From the NCBI RefSeq assembly GCF_036227105.1, contig NZ_CP109434.1, forward strand, positions 5,862,501 through 5,926,500: a DNA stretch of 64,000 nucleotides, given 5' to 3'. Shown here piece after piece: positions 46,294 through 54,750 of this stretch. Made by a program: the position numbers and the translations under genes. This DNA is from Amycolatopsis sp. NBC_01488. Its GTDB lineage: Bacteria; Actinomycetota; Actinomycetes; Mycobacteriales; Pseudonocardiaceae. Numbering within the stretch: the first letter of the stretch is position 1; each line of letters begins with the position of its first letter. Under the pieces are notes generated by a model that saw only the letters and a list, made by a program, of their open reading frames with translations, ran no database searches and had not been told where the DNA came from.

Positions 46294-47058
46294 TCAGGGC
46301 ACGAACGTCGAGCCGCACGTGGCGCAGCGGGCCGTGACCGTGCGCGGCGCCCGGGTGTCGTGGCCGCACGCCGGGCACGCCACCGTGCCGTCCTCGAGGC
46401 GGTACGGCGGGCGCGTGTAGTCCTCGAGCGCGCGCCGGCGGCCCAGCTCGGACGCCTCCGCCGCGGCGCCGGTGAACCTCGCGGGCTCCTCGCCGAACGC
46501 CAGCGCCCGCTTCGCCAGCACGTAGCCCATTTCCGGTGGCGTCAGGTAGCCGACGCGGGACGTCGTCCGGCGGCGGGTGTAGGTCCCCTGGACGACGTCG
46601 ACGCGGTAGGCCGCCAGCATCGGGTGCCCGAGGCCGAGGTACAGCGCCGCCGTGTCCGTGAGGATCTCGTTGCGGGCCAGGTCCGCGTGCCGGATGCCGT
46701 GGCGGTGCAGGAAGACGTGCGTGACCTCGTGCGCCAGCACCGCCGGGGCGTCCCGGGGATCGTCGCGGTAGTGCGGGCTGAGCGTCACGACGTACTCGGG
46801 GCCCGGCGCCAGCTCGACCTCGCCGACGTGCCCGCCGAGCGGCCCGAACCCGACGACCACCCGGACGTCCCCGATGCCCAGGTGCCGGGTCATCGCCGCG
46901 GCGACCTCGGTGAGCGGGCCGGCGTCGGGCAGCGCGAGGGTGCCGAACGCCTTCACCACCGGCCCGGACAGCCGCGCGTACAGCTCGCGGATCGCGCCCT
47001 GGACGTCGTCCAGGTGATCGAACGGGGCTGCCGGTCGCGGCCGCCGGAGAAGGGCCAT
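46294..47058 (-). CDS. HExxH metallopeptidase-like protein with C-terminal zinc ribbon
   Basis: The 254-aa protein has a putative zinc site VLAHEVTHVFLHRHG (HExxH) followed about 17 residues later by NEILTDTAALYLGLG, a Glu/Asp-containing helix that could give the third ligand. The C-terminus holds two CxxC pairs (CPACGHD and CATCGST) forming a zinc ribbon. No signal peptide is visible. I do not recognise a named family. It is convergent with the M1 gene, with a 10-bp gap. Confidence 0.75.
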   Translation of the reverse strand: MALLRRPRPAAPFDHLDDVQGAIRELYARLSGPVVKAFGTLALPDAGPLTEVAAAMTRHLGIGDVRVVVGFGPLGGHVGEVELAPGPEYVVTLSPHYRDDPRDAPAVLAHEVTHVFLHRHGIRHADLARNEILTDTAALYLGLGHPMLAAYRVDVVQGTYTRRRTTSRVGYLTPPEMGYVLAKRALAFGEEPARFTGAAAEASELGRRRALEDYTRPPYRLEDGTVACPACGHDTRAPRTVTARCATCGSTFVP

Positions 47059-47222
47059 ACCCGCTAGACGACCGAGTCGACTGCCGAGTTCCCCGGATAC
47101 ATCGGATGTCTCTGCCGCTTTCTGGGTGAACAGCTCTGGCTTTCTCCAGCTCTGTCTGCAAATATGGCCGGACGCCGCCTGTGGATCTCGTGAAACGTAG
47201 TATGAATGCGAAGGGACGCTTC

Positions 47223-49514
47223 ATGGACGCAGTGTCGCGGCGTACCGTGCTCCGCTCCGCCTCGGTCATGGCGGGAGCCGCCGCGTTCGGGGGGCTGTGG
47301 GCCCGGGCCGCGCCGCCCGCGCTGGCCGCCGGGAACCCGCACCGGGACGTCGCCGCCGACGCGCGCATGGTCTGGCAGCTGCTGCCGAAGAACTGGCAGG
47401 AAGGCCCGTTCCTGGCCAACGGCTACCTCGGCGCGCAGGTCTACGCCGGGACGACGCCGCAGGTGCTCAAGGTGATGCTGAGCCACACCCAGGTCCAGGA
47501 CCAGCGCAGCCAGTGGGAGGCCGGAATCGGCCTGTCCCGGCTGCCGATCGGCTACCTCACGCTGAGCATGGCCGGCGCGATCACCGCCGTCGACTGGACG
47601 CTCGACCTGTACAACGCCGAGCTCGGCGGCACGATCACCACCACGCAGGGCTCGGTCGCGTTCTCCGCCGTCGTGCACGACGACCTCGGCGTGCTGCTCG
47701 TCTCGCTGACGCCGAGCGCGGGGGAGGCCGGTGCGGCGTGGGCGTTCCAGCCGCTGGAGTCGGCGACCACCCGGACCGTCCGCAAGCCACCGGAGTACGT
47801 CGCGAACCCCGCGCCCGAGCTCGCCGACGGCTACTGCGCCCAGCCGATGCTCGCCGGTGGCGGCTACACGACCGCGTGGCGGGAACGCGCGATCGGGGCG
47901 CGCCGGCTGCTCGCCGCGACCGTCGCCTACAGCTTTCCGGGCACGACGCACACCGCGGACGCTCTCTCGGCCGTGCGGAAAGCGCTTGCCGCGCACCCGG
48001 ACGCGCTGCTCGCCCGCCACCGCCGCTGGTGGAACGACTACCACGCGCGCAGCTTCGTTTCGGTGCCGGACAAGCAGGTCCAGCGGTTCTACTGGATCCA
48101 GCTGTACAAGATCGCCGCCGCCACGCGGGCCGGCGGACCGGTCGTCTCCGAGTGGGGCCCGTGGTTCCCGGAGGTCGGCAACAGCTGGACCGCGGTCTGG
48201 TGGAACCTCAACGTCCAGGTCACCTACCCGATCGTCAACAGCAGCAACCACCCGGAGCTCGACGCCGTCACCGAGACCTTCCGGCGCGACCACGCGAACC
48301 TCGAGACGTCCGTGCCGCCCGCCTACCGCGACGGCGACACCTACGCGCTGTCGCACCCGGGCGACTGGCGGCTGCGGCCCGGCGGCACGCGCTCGGTCGG
48401 CGTCCCCGGGACGACGTCCAAGACCGACCAGACCGGGAACCTGCTGTGGGGCCTGCACAACGTCTGGCTCGCCTACCGCCACCACCTGGACCGCCGCGTG
48501 CTGCGCGACGTCCTGTACCCGACGCTGGCCAAGGCGCTGAACTTCTACCGCCACTTCCTCTTCACCGGCCCGGACGGGTCCCTGCACCTGCCGCTGACCC
48601 GGTCGCCGGAGTACGCCGACGCGGCCGACTGCACCTACGACCTGTCGCTGATCCGCTGGGCCGCGCGCACGCTCGCCGACTCCGCGCGGACCCTGTGCCT
48701 CGACGAGCCGCGGGTCCCGATCTGGCAGGAGATCGGCGCGAAGCTGGTGCCGTACCACGAAACCGCCGCCGACGGCGTGCTGATCGGTGACGGCGTGCCG
48801 CTCGCCGAGTCGCATCGGCACTTCTCGCACCTGCTGTGGCTCTACCCGTTGCGGGAGAAGATCTGGGACAGAGCGGGCGACCGCGACGTCATGACGCGGA
48901 CGTTCCGGCACTGGATCGCCGACCAGACGGCCTGGCACGGCTACAGCTACGCGGCTGCGTCCTCGATGAGCTCGGTGATGGACGCTCCCGAAGAAGCGTT
49001 GCGGTACCTGAAGTTCTTCCTCGACCGCAACGTCGTGGCCGACACCGAGCTGACCGCGAACACGATGTACCGCGAGGGCGCCAACTTCGCGATCGAAAGC
49101 CCGATCACCGCCGCTCAGTCCGTTGTGGACATGCTGGTGCAGGGGTCCGGCGGCGTGCTCAAGGTCTTCCCGTCGGTGTCGGCGACCTGGCGCGACGCGT
49201 CGATCGCCGGCCTGCGCGCGGAGGGCGCGTTCCTCGTCGACGCGTCCCGCCGCGACGGCCGGACCGAGTTCGTGCGCGTGCACAGCGAAGCCGGCGAACC
49301 GCTCGTGCTGCAGCACGGCGTCACCGGGGACGTCGACGTCCGTGACGAGCACGGCCGCCGGCTGCCGTGGCGCCCGGCCGGCCCCGGCCGGATCGCGATC
49401 GGGCTGCGGCGCGGCGGCACCGCCGTCGTCACCCCGCGGGGCGGGCGGGCGGACTTCGCGCCCCGCGACGTCCCGGCTCTCGGCCCCGCGCCGGCATGGG
49501 GCCTGCCGAGCTGA
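47223..49514 (+). CDS. Secreted GH95-like glycoside hydrolase, paralogue 1
   Basis: The 763-aa protein begins with a Tat-type signal (SRRTVLRSASVMAGAAAFGG). The GH95-like N-terminal domain (GPFLANGYLGAQVYAG) is followed by the helical barrel with WWNLNVQVTYPIV (the Asn-x-Asn pair of GH95 fucosidases), LTRSPEYADAAD (Ser-Pro-Glu) and SHRHFSHLLWLYPL. A C-terminal domain contains VQGSGGVLKVFPSVSATW. By family it removes alpha-L-fucose or alpha-L-galactose residues. ATG 47223 is chosen for the AAGGGA Shine-Dalgarno; earlier GTG and ATG codons would extend the signal peptide. It shares extensive similarity with the next gene. Confidence 0.85.
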   Translation: MDAVSRRTVLRSASVMAGAAAFGGLWARAAPPALAAGNPHRDVAADARMVWQLLPKNWQEGPFLANGYLGAQVYAGTTPQVLKVMLSHTQVQDQRSQWEAGIGLSRLPIGYLTLSMAGAITAVDWTLDLYNAELGGTITTTQGSVAFSAVVHDDLGVLLVSLTPSAGEAGAAWAFQPLESATTRTVRKPPEYVANPAPELADGYCAQPMLAGGGYTTAWRERAIGARRLLAATVAYSFPGTTHTADALSAVRKALAAHPDALLARHRRWWNDYHARSFVSVPDKQVQRFYWIQLYKIAAATRAGGPVVSEWGPWFPEVGNSWTAVWWNLNVQVTYPIVNSSNHPELDAVTETFRRDHANLETSVPPAYRDGDTYALSHPGDWRLRPGGTRSVGVPGTTSKTDQTGNLLWGLHNVWLAYRHHLDRRVLRDVLYPTLAKALNFYRHFLFTGPDGSLHLPLTRSPEYADAADCTYDLSLIRWAARTLADSARTLCLDEPRVPIWQEIGAKLVPYHETAADGVLIGDGVPLAESHRHFSHLLWLYPLREKIWDRAGDRDVMTRTFRHWIADQTAWHGYSYAAASSMSSVMDAPEEALRYLKFFLDRNVVADTELTANTMYREGANFAIESPITAAQSVVDMLVQGSGGVLKVFPSVSATWRDASIAGLRAEGAFLVDASRRDGRTEFVRVHSEAGEPLVLQHGVTGDVDVRDEHGRRLPWRPAGPGRIAIGLRRGGTAVVTPRGGRADFAPRDVPALGPAPAWGLPS

Positions 49515-49538
49515 ACCGCTTTCGACAAGGAGGTCGCA

Positions 49539-51815
49539 ATGGTCATCACCCGAAGGACCGTGCTCGGTGGCGCGGTCGCCGGGATCGCGGCCGGCGCGGC
49601 GGGCATCACGCCCGCTTTCGCCGACGTGCCCGGCAGCGACGACTTCGGCTGGGCCGGGTTCCTCGGCACCGCCGATCTGTACTGGCGGCGGCTGCCGAAG
49701 ACCTGGTACGAGGGACCGTTCCTGGGCAACGGGTTCCTCGGCTCCGGCATCTACGCCGAGCCCGGGCGGAACGCGATCCGGTTCAACGTCCAGCACAGCC
49801 AGGTCCAGGACCACCGCCCCGAGTTCGGCTCGCTGTTCGGCCTGGCCCGGCTGCCGATCGGGTACTTCACGCTCGAACCGGTCGGCGCGATCACCGCGGT
49901 CGACTGGCGGATGGACCTGTGGAACGCCGAGCTGACCGGCACGATCACGACGGCCGCGGGCAGCCTGCGCCTGCGCGCGATCGTCCACACCGGACAGTCG
50001 CTGCTGGCCGTCGAGATCCGGCCGTCCGACGGGGAACGCGCGTTCAAGTGGGTGTTCCACCCGGCCGTCGCGGTCAGCCCGCGTGCCGACCCGGTGTGGG
50101 GCAAGCCGCCGCCGGCCGGGTACACCGCGAACCCGCCGGTGCAGCTGAGCGGCAGCGGGGACGCGCAGCTCGCCGTCCAGCCGCTGCTGGCCGGCGGCGA
50201 GCACGTGACGGCCTGGCGGGAGGTGGCGCGCGGTGGCACGCGCACGCTGTACACGTCGGTCGCGTGGTCGCACCCGGCGAAGACGTCTGCGGCGCGGGCG
50301 CTCGCGACGGTCCGCCGGGCTTCCGTCTTCGCCGAGCTGACCCAGGACCACCGGCGCTGGTGGCACGACTACTACCGGGCGAGCTTCCTGTCCATTCCGG
50401 ACACCCGGCTGCAGAGCTTCTACTGGATCCAGCTGTACAAGGTCGCGTCGGCGGCCCGGCGGGAGGCGCCGGTGATGGCGACGTCCGGGCCGTGGCTGGA
50501 GAACACGCCGTGGCCGGCGACGTGGTGGAACCTCAACGTCCAGCTCGAGTACTGGCTGATCCACGGCTCGAACCACCTGGAGCTGGACGCCGTCAGCTAC
50601 GCTCTCGACAAGTACCGGAGCAACCTGACGAGCCAGGTCGCGACGCCGTACCAGGCCGACTCCGCGGGCATCCCGCGCACGACCGACATGACGCTGCTCA
50701 ACGGCGTCTCGAACGCCACCAGCGGGTTCCCCGTCGGCGTCCCGGGGCAGGACCCGCCGACACCGGAGGTCGGCAACCTGACCTGGGCACTGCACAACGT
50801 CTGGCTGTCCTACCGCCACACGATGGACCGGACGTTGCTGTACGGCACGCTGTTCCCGTTGCTGCGCAAGGCGATCAACTACTACCTGCACTTCCTCGCG
50901 CCGGGCCAGGACGGCAAGCTGCACCTGCCGCCGACGTTCTCGCCCGAGTACGGCGTCGACGCGCCGAACTGCAACTACGACCTCTCGCTCATCCGCTGGG
51001 GGTGCAAGACGCTGCTGCAGACCGCGCCCGGCGATCCACTGGCACCGAAGTGGCGGGACGTCCTGGCTTCGCTGGTGGACTACCCGGCCGACGCGAACGG
51101 GTACATGATCGGCGCGGGTGTGCCGTTCGCGAAGTCGCACCGGCATTATTCGCACCTGCTGCAGATCTACCCGCTCTACGACGTCACGTGGGAGCAGCCG
51201 GAGCACCGGCAGATCATCGAGACGTCGCTGAACCACTGGGTCGGCTTCGAAGGCGCGCTGCAGGGCTACACGTTCACCGGGGCGGCGTCGATCTCGGCAC
51301 AGATGCTGCGCGGCGAGCAGGCGGCGTTCTACCTCGGCGAGCTGCAACGGCGTTACATCCAGCCGAACACGATGTACAAGGAGTCCGGGCCGGTCATCGA
51401 GACGCCGTTGTCGGCGGCGAAGTCCGTGCAGGACATGCTGGTCCAGAGCTGGGGTGGGGTGGTCCGGCTGTTCCCGGCGGTCCCCGCGGCCTGGGGCGAC
51501 ATCGCGCTGCGGGACTTCCGCACCGAGGGCGCGTTCCTGCTCAGCGCGTCGCGGTCGGGCGGGAAGACCCGGTGGCTGAAGGTGCACAGCGAGGCGGGGG
51601 CGCCGTGCGTGCTGCGGCCGGGCATCGAGGGTGAGCTGGCGGTGACGGACGCGCGAGGCCGGCCGCGGCGCTGGCGGCGGCTGGCCACCGGGGACGTCCA
51701 GGTCGAGCTGGGGCGGGGTGAGGACGCTTTCGTGTACCGGAGGGGCGACCGGCCGGACTTCGGGGTGCGGCCGGTCGTGCCCGGCGGGGCGAGCGCGCCG
51801 TGGGGGTTGCCGTGA
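49539..51815 (+). CDS. Secreted GH95-like glycoside hydrolase, paralogue 2
   Basis: The 758-aa protein has a Tat-type signal (TRRTVLGGAVAGIAAGAAGI) and the same domain order as its upstream neighbour: GPFLGNGFLGSGIYAE, WWNLNVQLEYWLIHGSNHLEL, TFSPEYGVDAPN, SHRHYSHLLQIYPL and VQSWGGVVRLFPAVPAAW. A strong AAGGAGGT Shine-Dalgarno lies before ATG 49539, 24 nt after the first gene, so the pair is one operon that arose by tandem duplication. Differences in the barrel loops suggest different substrates or linkages. Confidence 0.86.
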   Translation: MVITRRTVLGGAVAGIAAGAAGITPAFADVPGSDDFGWAGFLGTADLYWRRLPKTWYEGPFLGNGFLGSGIYAEPGRNAIRFNVQHSQVQDHRPEFGSLFGLARLPIGYFTLEPVGAITAVDWRMDLWNAELTGTITTAAGSLRLRAIVHTGQSLLAVEIRPSDGERAFKWVFHPAVAVSPRADPVWGKPPPAGYTANPPVQLSGSGDAQLAVQPLLAGGEHVTAWREVARGGTRTLYTSVAWSHPAKTSAARALATVRRASVFAELTQDHRRWWHDYYRASFLSIPDTRLQSFYWIQLYKVASAARREAPVMATSGPWLENTPWPATWWNLNVQLEYWLIHGSNHLELDAVSYALDKYRSNLTSQVATPYQADSAGIPRTTDMTLLNGVSNATSGFPVGVPGQDPPTPEVGNLTWALHNVWLSYRHTMDRTLLYGTLFPLLRKAINYYLHFLAPGQDGKLHLPPTFSPEYGVDAPNCNYDLSLIRWGCKTLLQTAPGDPLAPKWRDVLASLVDYPADANGYMIGAGVPFAKSHRHYSHLLQIYPLYDVTWEQPEHRQIIETSLNHWVGFEGALQGYTFTGAASISAQMLRGEQAAFYLGELQRRYIQPNTMYKESGPVIETPLSAAKSVQDMLVQSWGGVVRLFPAVPAAWGDIALRDFRTEGAFLLSASRSGGKTRWLKVHSEAGAPCVLRPGIEGELAVTDARGRPRRWRRLATGDVQVELGRGEDAFVYRRGDRPDFGVRPVVPGGASAPWGLP

Positions 51816-51943
51816 GCTGAACGGGTCGGTCGCCGGTCTTCGAGTGGCCCTCCGCGTTTGCCTTGGTCCGCGCCTCCTTCCCGGAATCCCGCCCGGGGAG
51901 GAGGTCTTCGCGGCACAATGGGCGGCGTACGAGGGGAGCGCGG

Positions 51944-52888
51944 ATGAACCAGCCGGGGGCACCGGGGGAGCGGCCGGAGGCGAGCGGGCCTCGGTACCCG
52001 TATCCGCAGCAGCCCCACCAGCCAGGATTCCCGTACCCGCAGTGGCAGCCGCCGGTGCCGCCGAAGAAGACGTCGCCCGCCGCCGTGGTGCTGATCATCG
52101 GGTCGGTCGTCGTCGTCATCCTGATGGCGCTGGCCTTCCTGGCCTGGGGTTATCCCGGGTTCCTGCGCGAACCGGACGCCAAGGGCGCCATCGGCACGGC
52201 GCAGCCCACGTCCGCGTCCCCGGCGACCGCCCTTTCGAGTGCCCCGGCGGAGGTGCCGAGCGGCGGCCGTGCCCCGATGCCGAAGCGCCCGAAGCCCCTG
52301 GCCGACCCGGTGACCTGCGCCTTCACCCCGGATCCGACGTCACCGGCGCCGAAGAAGGTCGTGCCGCCGCCCGACGGCCCCGTGTCGTCGTCCGGCACGG
52401 TGTCCGTCCGCCTGACGACGAGCGCCGGCGACATCGGCCTCACGCTCGACCGGGCGCTCGCCCCGTGCACCGTGGTCAACTTCCTGAGCCTGGCCGAGCA
52501 AGGCTTCTACGACGGCACGTCGTGCCACCGGCTGTCCGTGACGGCCGGCCTGCAGATGCTCCAGTGCGGCGACCCGATCGGCGACGGCACCGGCGGCCCC
52601 GGCTACACGATCCGCGACGAGGTGTTCCCCGAATTGACGTACGGCCGCGGCGTCCTCGCCATGGCGAAGACGTCCCAGCCCGACTCGGGTGGCTCCCAGT
52701 TCTTCGTGGTCTTCGGCGACGTCCAGGTCTCGCCGGAGTACACGGTGTTCGGCAGCATCGACGACGCCGGCCTCGGCGTCCTGGACAACGTCGCCCGCGG
52801 CGGCATCGACCCGTCGAAGCCGGGCATGGGCGACGGCAGCGGCCCCCCGAAGATCCCGGTCACCTTCACCCACGTCACGACCCCGTGA
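51944..52888 (+). CDS. Membrane-anchored cyclophilin-type peptidyl-prolyl isomerase
   Basis: The 314-aa protein has a cytoplasmic Pro/Gly/Gln-rich N-terminus (PYPQQPHQPGFPYPQWQPPV), one transmembrane helix (about 47-70, AAVVLIIGSVVVVILMALAF), a Ser/Pro-rich linker and an extracellular cyclophilin domain (TVVNFLSLAEQGFYDGTSCH, then GGSQFFVVFGD). It assists folding of exported proteins. ATG 51944 has GAGGGGAG upstream. The array B repeat follows within 20 nt. Confidence 0.92.
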   Translation: MNQPGAPGERPEASGPRYPYPQQPHQPGFPYPQWQPPVPPKKTSPAAVVLIIGSVVVVILMALAFLAWGYPGFLREPDAKGAIGTAQPTSASPATALSSAPAEVPSGGRAPMPKRPKPLADPVTCAFTPDPTSPAPKKVVPPPDGPVSSSGTVSVRLTTSAGDIGLTLDRALAPCTVVNFLSLAEQGFYDGTSCHRLSVTAGLQMLQCGDPIGDGTGGPGYTIRDEVFPELTYGRGVLAMAKTSQPDSGGSQFFVVFGDVQVSPEYTVFGSIDDAGLGVLDNVARGGIDPSKPGMGDGSGPPKIPVTFTHVTTP

Positions 52889-52904
52889 GCCGTGCGGTAA
52901 CGGG

Positions 52905-53020
52905 CAGCACGCGTGATTGAGCGGGCATCACCTGTGATTGGAGGGGCATCTCGTGCGATGCCCCTCCAATCACGTGCGATGCCTCTCTGATCACGCGTGA
53001 TGCCCCTTCAATCACGGTCG
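52905..53020. repeat. 21-bp-period palindromic array B
   Basis: Six units start at 52905, 52926, 52947, 52968, 52989 and 53010, exactly 21 bp apart: CAGCAC, CATCAC, CATCTC, AATCAC, GATCAC, AATCAC. The centre is a perfect hairpin, GATTGGAGGGGCATC (52936-52950) and its complement (52957-52971) around a 6-nt loop, the same geometry as array A. It lies between convergent genes and its last unit runs into the 3' end of the monooxygenase gene. Confidence 0.9.
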
Positions 53021-54750
53021 AGGAGGTGGCGGAAGGCGTCCAGGAGGGACTTCGCTGCTTCGGGGGACGACGTGCGGTGGCGCCAGGCGACGTAGCCGTC
53101 CGGGCGGACCAGGAGGCAGCCGTCCTCGTCGATGCCGCTGAGACGGGACCAGTCGCCGTACGCGTCGCGGCCTTCGGGATCGCCGACACGCACCGCGCGC
53201 AGGTCGAGGCCCAGGTCGGCGCCCACCTTGGCCGCCGCGTCGCGCCACGGCGTGCCGGTCAGCCCGGTGAACACCGTCCAGCGGCCGCCGCCGACGAGGT
53301 CCAAAGTGGACACCCGACGCCCGTGCGGGCCCACCAGCCACGCGTGCGGCAGCTTCGCTCCCGGCTCGGTGCTCGGCTGGTGGAACAGCTCGGGATCGCG
53401 GTCCGGCTGCGCCACGACGCCGTCGGGCACCACCGCGCCCGAAGAGTACCGCTGGTCCAGCTCGACGCCGTGGGCGTTGAACTCGTAGTGCTTCAGCTCG
53501 ATCGCCTTCGCCAGCTCACGCCGTTTCAGCGCGCCCTCGGCCGTGGGCGCGAGGCAGGTCTCGAGCCCGGCGGTGACGCCGTCGGCGTCGGTGTCGCCGG
53601 TGATGCCCAGCGCGGCGAAGATCGGCCCGAACTGGTCGCGGCTCAGGTTCGCGCGGTCGACGATCTGCTTGCCCACCGGCGCCCGTTCGGCACTGTAGCT
53701 GTCCAGCAGCCCTTCGCCCGCTTCGCCGCGAAGCACCATCGCGAGCTTCCACGCGAGGTTGTAGGAGTCCTGGATCGACGTGTTCGAGCCCAGCCCGTTG
53801 GACGGCGGATGCCGGTGCACGGCGTCCCCGGCGCAGAACACCCGGCCGCTGCGGTACTCCGTCGCGTAGTTGTGGTTGACCGTCCACAGCGACGTCGACG
53901 TGATCTCGACGTCGAGGTCCGGGTCGCCGACCAGATCGCGCACGAGCCGCGTCGCCTCCTCGACGTCGACCTCCGGCGGGGCCTGCTCGATGTCGTAGCC
54001 CCAGGTCAGCAGCCACTCGTTCCACGGCCGCACCATCCGGACCAGGCCCATCCCGATCCCGCCGAGGTGCGCGCCGGGCCGCATCACCCAGTACAGGACG
54101 CTCGGCCGGTGCGCGACGTACGGGCCGAGGTCGGCGGTGAACGTGATGTTCATGCTGCCCGCCTTGCCGGTCTGCCCGGCGATCGGCAGGCCGGCCTGCT
54201 CGGCGACGCGGCTGCGCGCGCCGTCCGCGCCGATCAGGTACTTGGCGCGCAGGGTGAACTCGTCGCCGCGCACGCGGTCGAGGAAGCGGGCCGTGACGCC
54301 GTCTTCGTCCTGCGTGAAGTCGAGGAACTCGGTGTCCAGCCGCAGTTTCGCGCCGCGCGCGGCGGCTTCGCTCGCCAGGATCGGCTCGAGGTAGGTCTGC
54401 GGCAGGTCGATCATGTGACACGGGCTGGCCGCGGCGTACTCCGACGCCGAGGCGTCGCCGGTGCCCCAGCTGGCGATGCGGCCGATCTCCGGGCCGGTCA
54501 GGGACGTGCAGAGCACGGTGTCGCCCATCAGCTCCGGCGGCGTGCCGACGGCCAGGGCCTGGTCTTCGACGCCGAGGTCGCGCAGCACCTCCATGGTGCG
54601 CTGGTTGGTGATGTGCGCGCGGGGCGTGTTGGCCATCCAGCCGTACTTGGTGGCCAGCACGGTCGGCACGCCGTAGGTGGCGAGCAGCAGCGCGGCGGAG
54701 CCGCCGGCCGGGCCGCTGCCGACCACGATGACGTCGGTGTCGTAGCTCAT
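53008..54750 (-). CDS. FAD-dependent aromatic hydroxylase (phenol/resorcinol hydroxylase type)
   Basis: The 580-aa class-A flavoprotein monooxygenase has the FAD motif VIVVGSGPAGGSAALLLA at the N-terminus, the DG motif LIGADGARSRVAEQAG and the GD motif FCAGDAVHRHPPSNGLGSNT, with a C-terminal thioredoxin-like domain. It belongs to the PheA/TfdB group that ortho-hydroxylates phenols with NAD(P)H. Translational coupling (ATGA overlap) to the maleylacetate reductase-hydroxyquinol dioxygenase gene indicates that it makes hydroxyquinol, most likely from resorcinol or a related diphenol. Confidence 0.92.
   Translation of the reverse strand: MSYDTDVIVVGSGPAGGSAALLLATYGVPTVLATKYGWMANTPRAHITNQRTMEVLRDLGVEDQALAVGTPPELMGDTVLCTSLTGPEIGRIASWGTGDASASEYAAASPCHMIDLPQTYLEPILASEAAARGAKLRLDTEFLDFTQDEDGVTARFLDRVRGDEFTLRAKYLIGADGARSRVAEQAGLPIAGQTGKAGSMNITFTADLGPYVAHRPSVLYWVMRPGAHLGGIGMGLVRMVRPWNEWLLTWGYDIEQAPPEVDVEEATRLVRDLVGDPDLDVEITSTSLWTVNHNYATEYRSGRVFCAGDAVHRHPPSNGLGSNTSIQDSYNLAWKLAMVLRGEAGEGLLDSYSAERAPVGKQIVDRANLSRDQFGPIFAALGITGDTDADGVTAGLETCLAPTAEGALKRRELAKAIELKHYEFNAHGVELDQRYSSGAVVPDGVVAQPDRDPELFHQPSTEPGAKLPHAWLVGPHGRRVSTLDLVGGGRWTVFTGLTGTPWRDAAAKVGADLGLDLRAVRVGDPEGRDAYGDWSRLSGIDEDGCLLVRPDGYVAWRHRTSSPEAAKSLLDAFRHLLDRD

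Noticed and set aside
47064..51962. A minus-strand open frame of over 1600 codons opposite the two GH95-like genes
   Set aside because: It is low-complexity Arg/Val/Asp/Gly sequence created by GC-rich codon bias of the plus-strand genes. The plus strand has signal peptides, Shine-Dalgarno sites and family motifs.
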